A stretch of DNA of 64,000 bases, taken from NCBI RefSeq assembly GCF_029626175.1, contig NZ_JARUBM010000002.1, positions 1,116,001 to 1,180,000 of the forward strand, written 5' to 3'. The notes below the pieces were generated by a model that ran no database searches, had not been told where the DNA came from, and was given only the letters and a program-made list of their open reading frames with translations. A program made the position numbers and the translations under genes. This stretch comes from Micromonospora sp. WMMD1082. GTDB taxonomy: Bacteria > Actinomycetota > Actinomycetes > Mycobacteriales > Micromonosporaceae. Of the stretch, positions 34,418 to 41,930 are shown one piece after another; position 1 is the first letter of the stretch, and the number at the start of each line of letters is the position of its first letter.

Positions 34418-35781
34418 GAGATCCGGGCGTCGGCCGCAGCGCCGGCCTGACCGACTGGTACCTGATGAACGTCGCCGACATGTGGGCCTGCCTGCAGGAC
34501 CACCACACCGACAACCACTGGCGACACGTCGCCGGCTGGCGCAAGGTCTGCGAGCTGGCCGGCCAGCACCTCGGACGACTCAGGACCTACCGCGAGAGTC
34601 TCGCCCGGGTCTGGCCACCCGAGACGAACGAGGCGTCCCGCGCGTACATCGCCGAGTTGGACGCGCTGATCGATCAGGTGCAGCGTACGCACGACGCCGC
34701 CGCCGCCAACCAGACCGCGCTGTCGGCGGCGACCCAGGCCATCAGCAGCAGCCGGACCGAGATCAAGAAAATCTACGACGAGTACGCCGGCAAACTGCAA
34801 CAGAAACGATCCTGGGAAGAGACGGCAGCCGACCCGAAGGCCGTCCTCGGCAGCCGAGCCAGCCAGCCGCCAGTCACGGACTCCGACCTGGAACGGCTGA
34901 ACATCCAGGCGCGCGGCATCATGTACGGACTCAGCGGCGAACTCCAACAAGCCCAACTCCACCTCCGCCACCCCCCACCCACCAAGCCAAGTGTTCGGGA
35001 TGGGGCGTCACCTGACGCTTATGGCGGTGGCGCAGCGCCGATCATTCCGCCCATTATGCCGGTCCCGCTGCCGTCGACAGGCACATCAATCGCCAAACAA
35101 CCAGGCTCTGTGCCGCCTTTGGTTCCTAAGCCCACAGCGCTGGCTGTTGGGCCTGTTCTCGGTGAAGCAGGCCCTCAGCTGGCCGCGCAACCAGCCAGCC
35201 CCATGGCCCCCAGCACACCTCCTGCGAGCCCAACAACCCTACGGCCGGCACCCAGCGAGGGCGCTCCACCATTCTCAGGCATAATTATCCGACCGGTTTC
35301 CCCTCGGCTAGGTCAGGAGAGCCGACCGATCGGTAAGGGCGCCAATACGGTTCCAAATACCAACCCGCCTAAGGCAATGCCCCCCGGCGGCATAATCGGG
35401 GGATCACCTGGCCTCGGGTTTGGTCATTCCGGACCGGAAAGTGCGCGATCACGCCAAATTAACCCAATCGGCGGCATAATCGGCGGAGGGGCAGCTGGGA
35501 CTGCCCCAACAGGCGGGGCAGGTTCCCGGCCAGGCAGAGGAAGGGGACCCGGGGCAACCCATGGGCTGATTGGAGTCCCAACAACGCCCACATTACCCAG
35601 CGGTGTGGGTCTCGGACCGCCGCCACGAGCGAATCGCCACAATCGAGGCAGCGAGGACGATACGCATCGATGGGATCCGGACCATCCGTGGGAAGTAGAG
35701 CCGGGAGTGAATCCCGTAGTTCGCCCTCCCGATGAGGAAGGGCCAGTGGATCCTGGTCCCGCCATCGGTCTGAACCGGTGA
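34414..35781 (+). CDS. PPE/WXG-like protein with Pro/Gly-rich extension, type VII cassette
   Basis: 455 residues. The N-terminal 180 are helical: LTDWYLMNVADMWACLQDHH, WRKVCELAGQHLGRLRTY, the central SLARVWPPETNEASRAYIAEL (in the place of the WXG turn) and a coiled coil DALIDQVQRTHDAAAANQ. The rest is low-complexity and rich in Pro, Gly and Ile, with recurring GGIIGG motifs, ending HRWDPDHPWEVEPGVNPVV and VDPGPAIGLNR. It starts inside the stop of the preceding gene and ends in a GTGA overlap with the mycosin gene. From about residue 190 the base composition drops. I infer a secreted partner of the preceding protein; export is unproven. Confidence 0.66.
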   Translation: MRDPGVGRSAGLTDWYLMNVADMWACLQDHHTDNHWRHVAGWRKVCELAGQHLGRLRTYRESLARVWPPETNEASRAYIAELDALIDQVQRTHDAAAANQTALSAATQAISSSRTEIKKIYDEYAGKLQQKRSWEETAADPKAVLGSRASQPPVTDSDLERLNIQARGIMYGLSGELQQAQLHLRHPPPTKPSVRDGASPDAYGGGAAPIIPPIMPVPLPSTGTSIAKQPGSVPPLVPKPTALAVGPVLGEAGPQLAAQPASPMAPSTPPASPTTLRPAPSEGAPPFSGIIIRPVSPRLGQESRPIGKGANTVPNTNPPKAMPPGGIIGGSPGLGFGHSGPESARSRQINPIGGIIGGGAAGTAPTGGAGSRPGRGRGPGATHGLIGVPTTPTLPSGVGLGPPPRANRHNRGSEDDTHRWDPDHPWEVEPGVNPVVRPPDEEGPVDPGPAIGLNR

Positions 35782-36947
35782 GAGTCATCTCGGCATCTGC
35801 AAGGCTTGCGCTTCTCGCGCTCGTGCTATGCACGCTGCCGCTGACATCACCGGCTCTGGCGCAAGCTACTACGACACCAGACCACGCCAGCCGTGTACGG
35901 AAGGATCAATGGCACCTCCCATACTTGAACATGACCAAGGTCCACGGCATCACCCAAGGCGAGGGAGTCACTGTCGCCGTGATCGACACCGGCGTCGACC
36001 CCCATCCAGACCTTCGGAGCAATCTCCTTCCCGGCATTGACCTCTTGGCAGGCGACGCAAGGGCCGGGCACCAAGACACCACAGGACATGGCACTGGAAT
36101 GGCCGGCATAATTGCCGCCCACGGCCAAACTGGGGACACTGGAGCATTGGGAATTGCACCAAGAGCAAAAATTGTGCCTGTCCGCTGCTTCGATGCAGAC
36201 ACGGAGGGCGAACTTGATCTACTCGCCGCCGCCGTCGAATACTCAGTTGGAGAAGGTGCCGATGTGATCAGCATTTCCGCTGGCGGCGGCCTAAGTTCGC
36301 GCTTGCTACGTGCCCTTGACGCCGCGCGATCGTCAAACGTGATCGTTGTTGCAGCAGCAGGCAATCGCCCTGCGGATTCAAGCGTTCCATATCCTGCGGC
36401 CGCTGACGGGGTGGTTGCAGTAGGCGGAGTCGACGACGGAGGGAAGCTAGCCGCGATTTCCGTTTCTGGATCTAGCATAGACCTCGTCGCACCGGCAGTG
36501 GATATCTACAGTACGAGTATTCGCGGCAAGTACAGAAAAGGAACGGGCACGTCGGGGGCGGCGGCGATTGTGGCGGGGGCGGTGGCGCTGATTCGGGCGA
36601 AGTATCCTTACCTGCCGGCTGACGAGGTGGTTCATCGGCTGACTGCGACGGCGGTCGACAAGGGGCCACCTGGGCGGGACGACCAGTACGGCTATGGGGT
36701 GATCGACCTGGTGGCGGCGCTGACGGCAGACGTACCGCCGAGGGGTTTTGAGTCGGTGCCCAAGGCCACGCCGGACGGCGCTGGCCCGACCACGGCGGCG
36801 GATGGGCCACCAGCCGACGAGGACGCGGCGGCGACGGTACGCGGCCTGATCACGCTGGGCATTCTGCTGGCGGCCGGCGGTGCGTGGGGGCTGTTCGTCC
36901 GCCGCCGGCGCCGGTCCGATGATCCGCCGCCCCGGATCACCCACTGA
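35778..36947 (+). CDS. Mycosin-type S8 serine protease (type VII secretion-associated)
   Basis: 389 residues. Signal peptide 1-29 (LALLALVLCTLPLTSPALAQA), subtilisin domain with Asp70 in VAVIDTGVDPHPD, His104 in GHGTGMAGII, Asn196 in AAAGNRP and Ser259 in GTGTSGAAAIVAG, then a Pro-rich spacer and a C-terminal membrane anchor (about 352-373, LITLGILLAAGGAWGLFV) with a basic tail. This is the mycosin (MycP) layout; mycosins belong to type VII secretion membrane complexes. The gene starts with GTG overlapping the upstream stop. Codon use is low-G+C up to about codon 255 and returns to a high-G+C pattern at the catalytic Ser segment. Confidence 0.85.
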   Translation: MRVISASARLALLALVLCTLPLTSPALAQATTTPDHASRVRKDQWHLPYLNMTKVHGITQGEGVTVAVIDTGVDPHPDLRSNLLPGIDLLAGDARAGHQDTTGHGTGMAGIIAAHGQTGDTGALGIAPRAKIVPVRCFDADTEGELDLLAAAVEYSVGEGADVISISAGGGLSSRLLRALDAARSSNVIVVAAAGNRPADSSVPYPAAADGVVAVGGVDDGGKLAAISVSGSSIDLVAPAVDIYSTSIRGKYRKGTGTSGAAAIVAGAVALIRAKYPYLPADEVVHRLTATAVDKGPPGRDDQYGYGVIDLVAALTADVPPRGFESVPKATPDGAGPTTAADGPPADEDAAATVRGLITLGILLAAGGAWGLFVRRRRRSDDPPPRITH

Positions 36948-36983
36948 GGCATCGGTGAGACCGGCATAGCGTGCCGGGGCGGT

Positions 36984-37166
36984 TCAGAACGGGTGAAACT
37001 GCTCGAACGGCGGTTCGACCACGGAGGCGGGAAGCCGGAGGGCGCGGCAGCGGGGCACGGTGTCGGCTGCGGGGTCGTCGCCGATGTTGCGGCGGGTTCC
37101 GCCGGCGAAGGCGTCGGGGATCGCCATCCACCCCAGGTTCTGCTCGTAGTACCGCACGGCGGTGCG
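36984..37166 (-). pseudogene. 3' part of a methyltransferase gene broken by an insertion sequence
   Basis: Encodes the C-terminus RTAVRYYEQNLGWMAIPDA through ASVVEPPFEQFHPF. The part at 37144-37166 is the left copy of the target duplication. Joined at 37143 to the fragment at 38937-39478, it gives a continuous 702-base frame (234 codons including stop). As a free-standing frame it reads into the element end and has no start of its own. Confidence 0.85.
37144..37166. repeat. Left copy of a 23-bp target-site duplication
   Basis: Begins TCGTAGTACCGC and ends GGTGCG; identical to 38937-38959 at all 23 positions, directly flanking the insertion sequence. Confidence 0.9.
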
Positions 37167-37180
37167 CCTGAGTTTGGTCA
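37167..37180. repeat. Left terminal inverted repeat of the insertion sequence
   Basis: CCTGAGTTTGGTCA; pairs exactly with 38923-38936. Confidence 0.9.
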
Positions 37181-37265
37181 CCGCCTCGCGGCGCGACGGG
37201 GTGTAGCGCTCTGACCTGGGGTGTTGGGTGCTGGTGGGATGTTTCTGAGGCACTAATTGGTGTCT

Positions 37266-37271
37266 TACGCT
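37266..37271 (+). promoter_or_regulatory. -10 element of the transposase gene (leaderless start)
   Basis: TACGCT, seven bases, GTG at 37279. The element therefore appears to carry its own promoter. Confidence 0.5.
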
Positions 37272-37278
37272 CGGGTTC

Positions 37279-38925
37279 GTGGCGTGGATTCGGCGGGTGC
37301 GGACGGCTTCGGGCGCGACGGCGGTGCAGATCGCCGAGTCCGTTGGCGGGCGTCGGCGGATCGTTGCTCATGTGGGCTCGGCGCGTACCGAGGCTGAGTT
37401 GGGGCTGCTGTTGTCGCGGGCCCGCGAGCTTCTCGCCGATCCCGGGCAGGGTGAGTTCGAGCTCGGTATCGAGCCGGTCGCGCCGAGGGCGACGTTGGTC
37501 GGCCCGGCCGGTGACGCGGCGCTGTTGGACGCCGACGGTTCACCGGAGCGTGGGCCAGCGGCGGTCGCCGCGCCGCGGGTGGTGTCGACGGCGTCGCGGG
37601 TGCTGTACGACGTGCTGGCCTCGGTGTTCACAGCCCTGGGGTTCGACGCGGTGGGTGACAGGGTCTTCCGGGACCTGGTGATCGCGCGGATCGTGGAGCC
37701 GACCTCGATCCGAGACACCGGCCGGGTGCTGACCGACCTGGGTTGTAAGCCGGCCAGCGAGAAGACGATGCGCCGCACCCTGACCCGCGCCCACACAGGC
37801 GCATACCGCGACCAGATCGCGCAGTTGTGCTTCGCCCACGCCATGAGCAGCGGCGATGTCAGCCTGTGCCTGTACGACGTGACCACGTTGTACTTCGAGG
37901 CCGACAAGGAGGACGACCTGCGCAAGGTCGGATACTCCAAGGAACGACGCGTAGACCCGCAGATCGTCGTCGGGCTGCTCGTCGACCGGCACGGGTTCCC
38001 GTTGGAGATCGGCTGCTTCGCCGGCAACAAGGCCGAGACGCTGACGTTGCTGCCGGTCATCCGCCAGTTCCAGGCCCGCCACCAGATCACCGGCATGGTC
38101 ATCGTCGCCGACGCCGGCATGCTCTCGGCGACCAACCTACGCGAACTCGACGAGGCCGGCCTCGGCTTCATCGTCGGCTCCCGCACCACCAAAGCGCCGA
38201 TCGACCTGGAGTCCCACTACCGCTGGCACGGGGACTACTTCACCGACGGGCAGATCATCGACACGATCACCCCCCGCACCGGCACCAACCGCGACAACGA
38301 CCCCGCCCTCAAAGCCGAACCGGTGTGGAACCCACGAACCCATACATCCTCGTGGCGGGCGGTGTGGGCCTACTCAGCCACCCGCGCTGTCCGGGACAAC
38401 AAGACCCTCAACGCCCAAGAGGCAAAGGCACGAGCCGTCATCGCCGGAGAGAAGACGACCCGAACCCCGAGGTTCGTCACCATCAACGGCAACACCCGCA
38501 CCCTCGACGAAGCGTCACTGGCCAGAGCACGCAAACTCGTCGGGCTCAAGGGCTACGTCACCAACATCGGCCACCACGTGATGAGCCCCAGCAACGTGAT
38601 CTCCAACTACCACGACCTGTGGCACGTCGAGCAGTCCTTCCGCATGTCCAAAACCGACCTCGCCGCCCGACCCATGTTCCACCACACCAAAGACGCCATC
38701 GAGGCACACCTGACCATCGTCTTCACCGCCCTGGCCGTCACCCGCGAAGTCCAGAACCGCACCGGACTCGCGATCCGCAACGTCCTCCGTCAACTACGCC
38801 CACTACGATCCGCGACCCTCGCGATCAACAACGCCACCCAGACGTTCCCACCCCAAATCGACCCCGACCAGCAAGCCATCATCAACGCCCTCACGCCGAG
38901 CGGACCTCAGGCACTAACGAAATGA
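37279..38925 (+). CDS. IS1634/IS4-superfamily DDE transposase, intact
   Basis: 548 residues, full length. The DDE residues are visible: Asp200 in LCLYDVTTLYFE, Asp278 in MVIVADAGMLSATNL and Glu451 in NYHDLWHVEQSFRMSK, the last being the Y-(2)-R/F-(3)-E-(6)-K-like C1 signature of the IS4 superfamily. The long span between the second Asp and Glu (about 170 residues) reflects the beta-strand insertion of this group. The N-terminal region (1-130) should bind the inverted repeats. No stop or frameshift is present, so the element is potentially active. Confidence 0.93.
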   Translation: MAWIRRVRTASGATAVQIAESVGGRRRIVAHVGSARTEAELGLLLSRARELLADPGQGEFELGIEPVAPRATLVGPAGDAALLDADGSPERGPAAVAAPRVVSTASRVLYDVLASVFTALGFDAVGDRVFRDLVIARIVEPTSIRDTGRVLTDLGCKPASEKTMRRTLTRAHTGAYRDQIAQLCFAHAMSSGDVSLCLYDVTTLYFEADKEDDLRKVGYSKERRVDPQIVVGLLVDRHGFPLEIGCFAGNKAETLTLLPVIRQFQARHQITGMVIVADAGMLSATNLRELDEAGLGFIVGSRTTKAPIDLESHYRWHGDYFTDGQIIDTITPRTGTNRDNDPALKAEPVWNPRTHTSSWRAVWAYSATRAVRDNKTLNAQEAKARAVIAGEKTTRTPRFVTINGNTRTLDEASLARARKLVGLKGYVTNIGHHVMSPSNVISNYHDLWHVEQSFRMSKTDLAARPMFHHTKDAIEAHLTIVFTALAVTREVQNRTGLAIRNVLRQLRPLRSATLAINNATQTFPPQIDPDQQAIINALTPSGPQALTK

Positions 38926-38936
38926 CCAAACTCAGG
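38923..38936. repeat. Right terminal inverted repeat of the insertion sequence
   Basis: TGACCAAACTCAGG, the exact complement of 37167-37180; it overlaps the last codon of the transposase. Confidence 0.9.
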
Positions 38937-38959
38937 TCGTAGTACCGCACGGCGGTGCG
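38937..38959. repeat. Right copy of the 23-bp target-site duplication
   Basis: Identical to 37144-37166. Confidence 0.9.
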
Positions 38960-39478
38960 CACCGAGGGCGTCCAGTCGTCGTCCATCACGATCATTCCGC
39001 CCGGCCGGACGATCTTGCGCAGGAAGTAGAGATCCACGAAGACTTCGTGGAAACGGTGACTGCCGTCCACGAACGCCACGTCGGCGACCAGACCTTCGGT
39101 GACAAGGTCGGGGAGCGCGATGGAGGACCAGGCCCGCACGAGGCTGGCGATCGAGTCCAGTCCCGCAGCGAGCAGGAGATCCCAGCCGACGTTGGAGTAC
39201 GCGCTCTCCTGAAAGGGATCGATGATGACGTGGCGGGGATCCGGCGCGTCGACCGTGATCAGGGCCTCCCCGATCGCCAGGGCGGAGCTGGCGTAGGCCA
39301 GACCGACCTCGACGACCGTCTCGGCCTGCTCGGCGATCAACAGATCTCGCAGCAGGTCGCAGTCCCGCTCCGGCAACGTGACCGTCTCGAAGTCCCGCTC
39401 GTGAGGTCGCGTCCACGGTGGACCGTCCTGCGTAAGCCGGCGGCGTGCCTCACGAACTCGCGCCCCGCGTTCATCCAT
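38937..39478 (-). pseudogene. 5' part of a class I SAM methyltransferase gene broken by an insertion sequence
   Basis: From the ATG at 39478 it encodes 180 codons of a Rossmann-fold methyltransferase: the SAM loop TVVEVGLAYASSALAIGEAL, the acidic strand HVIIDPF, then VAFVDGSHRFHEVFVDLYF and the MIVMDDDWTPSVRTAVRYY segment, where the insertion sequence cuts. This pattern fits the Methyltransf_24 group, which includes enzymes for sugars and natural products. Restored, the protein would have 233 residues. A truncated protein with nearly the whole SAM domain could still be made. TAGCGT lies seven bases before the start. Confidence 0.88.
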
Positions 39479-39485
39479 GTGCATC

Positions 39486-39491
39486 ACGCTA
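39486..39491 (-). promoter_or_regulatory. -10 element of the broken methyltransferase gene
   Basis: TAGCGT, seven bases, ATG at 39478. Confidence 0.45.
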
Positions 39492-39790
39492 TTTGACCAG
39501 GCTAACTGCCGGCAGGGCCTGGTGGCCGCCCAGGTGAAGCGCTTACCACCGTCGGGGCGGGCGCTCACCGGATCTTGCGCCACTGGGCGCCGATCGGGTA
39601 ACTCGGCCGGCGCGCAGGGGCCACCCTCGTACTGGGTGCACTTCTTGTCGCTCAGGCAACAAGAAGTGCACCCAAACAAGGCCCCACGCCGAGTCCCAGC
39701 GACCGGGCCGGGGCAACTCGACCCCCAAACGCCGCAAGGCCGCGAAGGGAACCTCCGGGTGGCGTGGGCGTGGCGTACGCGGGCAGCCGG
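39492..39790. other. Gene-free spacer between the accessory island and maf
   Basis: Holds the palindromic element at 39634-39673 and nothing else that I can support. Confidence 0.6.
39634..39673. repeat. 40-nt perfect hairpin element
   Basis: GGGTGCACTTCTTGT, a ten-base loop CGCTCAGGCA, and the exact complement. The symmetry extends outside as GGGGCC on the left and GGCCCC on the right. It may be a terminator or a mobile palindromic repeat; its TGCACTT core recalls the 68-nt elements. Confidence 0.75.
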
Positions 39791-39796
39791 TAACGT
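39791..39796 (+). promoter_or_regulatory. -10 element of maf (leaderless start)
   Basis: TAACGT, seven bases, GTG at 39804. Confidence 0.5.
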
Positions 39797-39803
39797 CGGC
39801 GGC

Positions 39804-40460
39804 GTGCCTGATGCCCCGCCGCTCCGCCTCGTGCTCGCCTCGGCGAGCCCTGCCCGCCGCAAGTCCCTGCAGTCTGCCGGCATCGAGCCGGACGTGTTGG
39901 TCAGCGGGGTCGACGAATCGCTCGTGGTGACCGAGCGGGCGGAGGATCTCTGCCTGGAGTTGGCCCGGCTGAAGGCGCAGGCCGTGTTGACCCGGCTGCG
40001 GCCGACCGACGACGAGCACACGCTCGTGCTCGGCTGCGACTCGGTGCTCGCCTTCGACGGGGAGATCCTCGGCAAGCCCGACGACGCGGCCGACGCCACC
40101 CGGCGGTGGGAGCGGATGCGCGGGCGCAGCGGGGTGTTGCACTCCGGCCACTGTCTCGTCGACATTGTGGCGGGGCGTCGCGCCGAGGCGGTGGCCTCCA
40201 CGGTGGTGCACTTCGCCGACGTCAGCGATCACGAGATCGCCACGTACGTCGCGACCGGCGAACCGCTCGCGGTGGCCGGCGCGTTCACGATCGACGGGTT
40301 GGGCGGGCCGTTCGTGGAGCGGATCGAGGGCGATCCGGGCACCGTGATCGGGCTGTCACTACCCCTGTTGCGGCGCCTGGTCGCCGAGTTGGATCTGCGG
40401 ATCACCGATCTGTGGACGAAGGTCGCGCCCGGTAACCAGACGATCGAACCACTCGGTTAG
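39804..40460 (+). CDS. maf: Maf-family nucleotide pyrophosphatase
   Basis: 218 residues. Maf proteins hydrolyse dTTP, UTP or modified nucleotides to the monophosphate and help prevent misincorporation. The family motifs are LVLASASPARRKSLQSAGI at the start, VLGCDSVLAFDGEILGKP with the catalytic Asp, the RWERMRGRSGVLHSGHCL segment, and IDGLGGPFVERIEGDPGTVIGL near the end. In mycobacteria it follows accE directly (Rv3281-Rv3282). The next gene begins nine bases after its stop, and the -10 box of that gene overlaps the maf stop codon. Confidence 0.95.
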   Translation: MPDAPPLRLVLASASPARRKSLQSAGIEPDVLVSGVDESLVVTERAEDLCLELARLKAQAVLTRLRPTDDEHTLVLGCDSVLAFDGEILGKPDDAADATRRWERMRGRSGVLHSGHCLVDIVAGRRAEAVASTVVHFADVSDHEIATYVATGEPLAVAGAFTIDGLGGPFVERIEGDPGTVIGLSLPLLRRLVAELDLRITDLWTKVAPGNQTIEPLG

Positions 40461-40463
40461 CTT
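40458..40463 (+). promoter_or_regulatory. -10 element of the O-methyltransferase gene
   Basis: TAGCTT, six bases, ATG at 40470; its first three bases are the maf stop codon. Confidence 0.4.
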
Positions 40464-40469
40464 TCGAGC

Positions 40470-41123
40470 ATGACGCTCAAGTCGATTCCGCTCACCGACG
40501 ACCTGCACACGTACCTCGTCGCGCACGGCGCGCCGCCGGACGAGATCGTGCGCGACCTGGCCCGGGAGACGCTGGCCCTGCTTCCCGAGCACGCGTCGAT
40601 GCAGGTCGCGCCGGAGCAGGCCGCCTTCCTGACGTTCCTGACCCGCTTGCTCGGTGCCCGACACGCGGTGGAGGTGGGCACCTTCACCGGTCTCTCCTCG
40701 CTGGCGATCGCCCGCGGGCTGGCCGAGGGCGGGCGGCTGACCTGCTTCGACATCTCCGAGGAGTACACGAGCATCGCCCGCCGGTACTGGGCGCGGGCCG
40801 GCGTGGACGACCGGATCGACCTGCGCATCGGACCGGCCGGTGACACGCTGCGCGAGCTGCCGAACGAGCGCTACCTGGACCTCGCCTTCATCGACGCCGA
40901 CAAGACGGGCTACCCGGTCTACTGGGCGGAGCTGGTGCCCCGGATGCGGCCCGGTGGGGTGATCGCCGTCGACAACGTGCTGCGCAACGGCCGGGTGGTG
41001 GCGCCGCAGAGCGCCGACGACCGGGCGATCGCGGCGTTCAACGACGACGTCCTGGCCGACGTGCGGGTGGACGCGGTGATGCTGCCGATCGCCGACGGGC
41101 TGACCCTCGCCCACGTGCACTGA
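40470..41123 (+). CDS. Class I SAM-dependent O-methyltransferase (caffeoyl-CoA type)
   Basis: 217 residues. The Methyltransf_3 pattern is clear: ASMQVAPEQAAFLTFLTRLL, the SAM loop HAVEVGTFTGLSSLAIARGL, LTCFDISEEYTSIARRYW, the metal site LAFIDADKTGYPVYW and GVIAVDNVLRNGRV. These enzymes methylate catechol-type hydroxyls using a divalent metal bound by the two Asp in IDADK and the following DN. The natural substrate is unknown. It may be cotranscribed with maf. It is convergent with the ABC exporter genes. Confidence 0.92.
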   Translation: MTLKSIPLTDDLHTYLVAHGAPPDEIVRDLARETLALLPEHASMQVAPEQAAFLTFLTRLLGARHAVEVGTFTGLSSLAIARGLAEGGRLTCFDISEEYTSIARRYWARAGVDDRIDLRIGPAGDTLRELPNERYLDLAFIDADKTGYPVYWAELVPRMRPGGVIAVDNVLRNGRVVAPQSADDRAIAAFNDDVLADVRVDAVMLPIADGLTLAHVH

Positions 41124-41157
41124 CGCGGCCACCCGGCTCCCGACTCGTCGCCGCCGG

Positions 41158-41913
41158 TCAGCGGACGCTGTTGGCGAACTGGCGGGCCGCCCAGTAGACG
41201 CCGGCGGCGGCGAGCACCGTGATGATGGTCAGCCCCTGCCAGACCCGGTCGTCGCCGATGTCGCCGTTGAACAGCGCCCGAGTGCCGTCGACGGCCCAGG
41301 AGAACGGGTTCCACTTGGCGACGCCCTGCAACCAGCCGGGCGCGAAGGCGAGCGGCAGCAGGATGCCGGAGAGCAGCAGCACCGGTTGGGCCACCGTGTT
41401 CATCAGCGGCGCCAGGGCGTCTTCGCTCTTGACCTTCAGCGCGACGCCGTAGGAGACGGCCGAGGTCATCAACGCGATCAGGGCGAGCATCAGGTACGCC
41501 AGCAGCAGGTCGCCGATGAAGACGCGCAGGTCGAACAGGAGCGCGAGCAGCGTGATGATGACCGCCTGCGCCAGCAGCGAGACCACGTCGCGCAGCGAAC
41601 GGCCGAGCAGCAGGGCGAGCCGGCTGATCGGGGTGACCCGGGACCGCTCGATCACCCCGGCCCGCAGCTCGGCGATCAGGCCGAAGCCCTGGAAGAGGCC
41701 GCCGAAGATGGCCAGCAGCACCAGCAGGCCGGGCACGAAGATCTTGTACGCCTCGGCCTGGGTGGGCGCGTTCAGCGCGGGCTTGAGCAGCGGGGCGAAG
41801 AGGAGCAGGTACATCACCGGCTGGAAGACGCCGACGAAGACCCACACGGGGTTGCGCAGCAGCAGGTGCAGCTGCCGCTGGAAGATCAGCCAGGTGTCGC
41901 GGGCGAGCTTCAT
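41158..41913 (-). CDS. ABC-2 type exporter permease
   Basis: 251 residues, six membrane helices in the ABC-2 layout (DrrB-like). The N-terminus has an amphipathic helix TWLIFQRQLHLLLRNPVWVF before helix 1; the family signature follows helix 2 in LIAELRAGVIERSRVTPISRLALLLGRSLRD; the final helix pair contains PVLLLSGILLPLAFAPGWLQ. AGGAGA lies five bases before the ATG. It is 17 bases downstream of its ATPase gene and completes a two-gene exporter. The substrate could be a drug, lipid or polyketide; nothing local narrows it. Confidence 0.92.
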   Translation of the reverse strand: MKLARDTWLIFQRQLHLLLRNPVWVFVGVFQPVMYLLLFAPLLKPALNAPTQAEAYKIFVPGLLVLLAIFGGLFQGFGLIAELRAGVIERSRVTPISRLALLLGRSLRDVVSLLAQAVIITLLALLFDLRVFIGDLLLAYLMLALIALMTSAVSYGVALKVKSEDALAPLMNTVAQPVLLLSGILLPLAFAPGWLQGVAKWNPFSWAVDGTRALFNGDIGDDRVWQGLTIITVLAAAGVYWAARQFANSVR

Positions 41914-41930
41914 GAAGTCTCCTGGTCGGG

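Larger units (their letters stand above)
37167..38936. mobile_element. IS1634-type insertion sequence, 1770 bp
   Basis: Bounded by perfect 14-bp inverted repeats (CCTGAGTTTGGTCA at 37167-37180 and its complement at 38923-38936) and by a 23-bp direct repeat. It contains one intact transposase gene. The ends and the host gene are undamaged, so the insertion is recent. Relatives of IS1634 and IS1549 are known for long target duplications, which fits. Confidence 0.92.

Noticed and set aside
36984..37253. A separate 89-codon minus-strand gene
   Set aside because: Its first 29 codons lie in the insertion sequence end and the rest is the methyltransferase C-terminus; the exact frame restoration shows it is a gene fragment.
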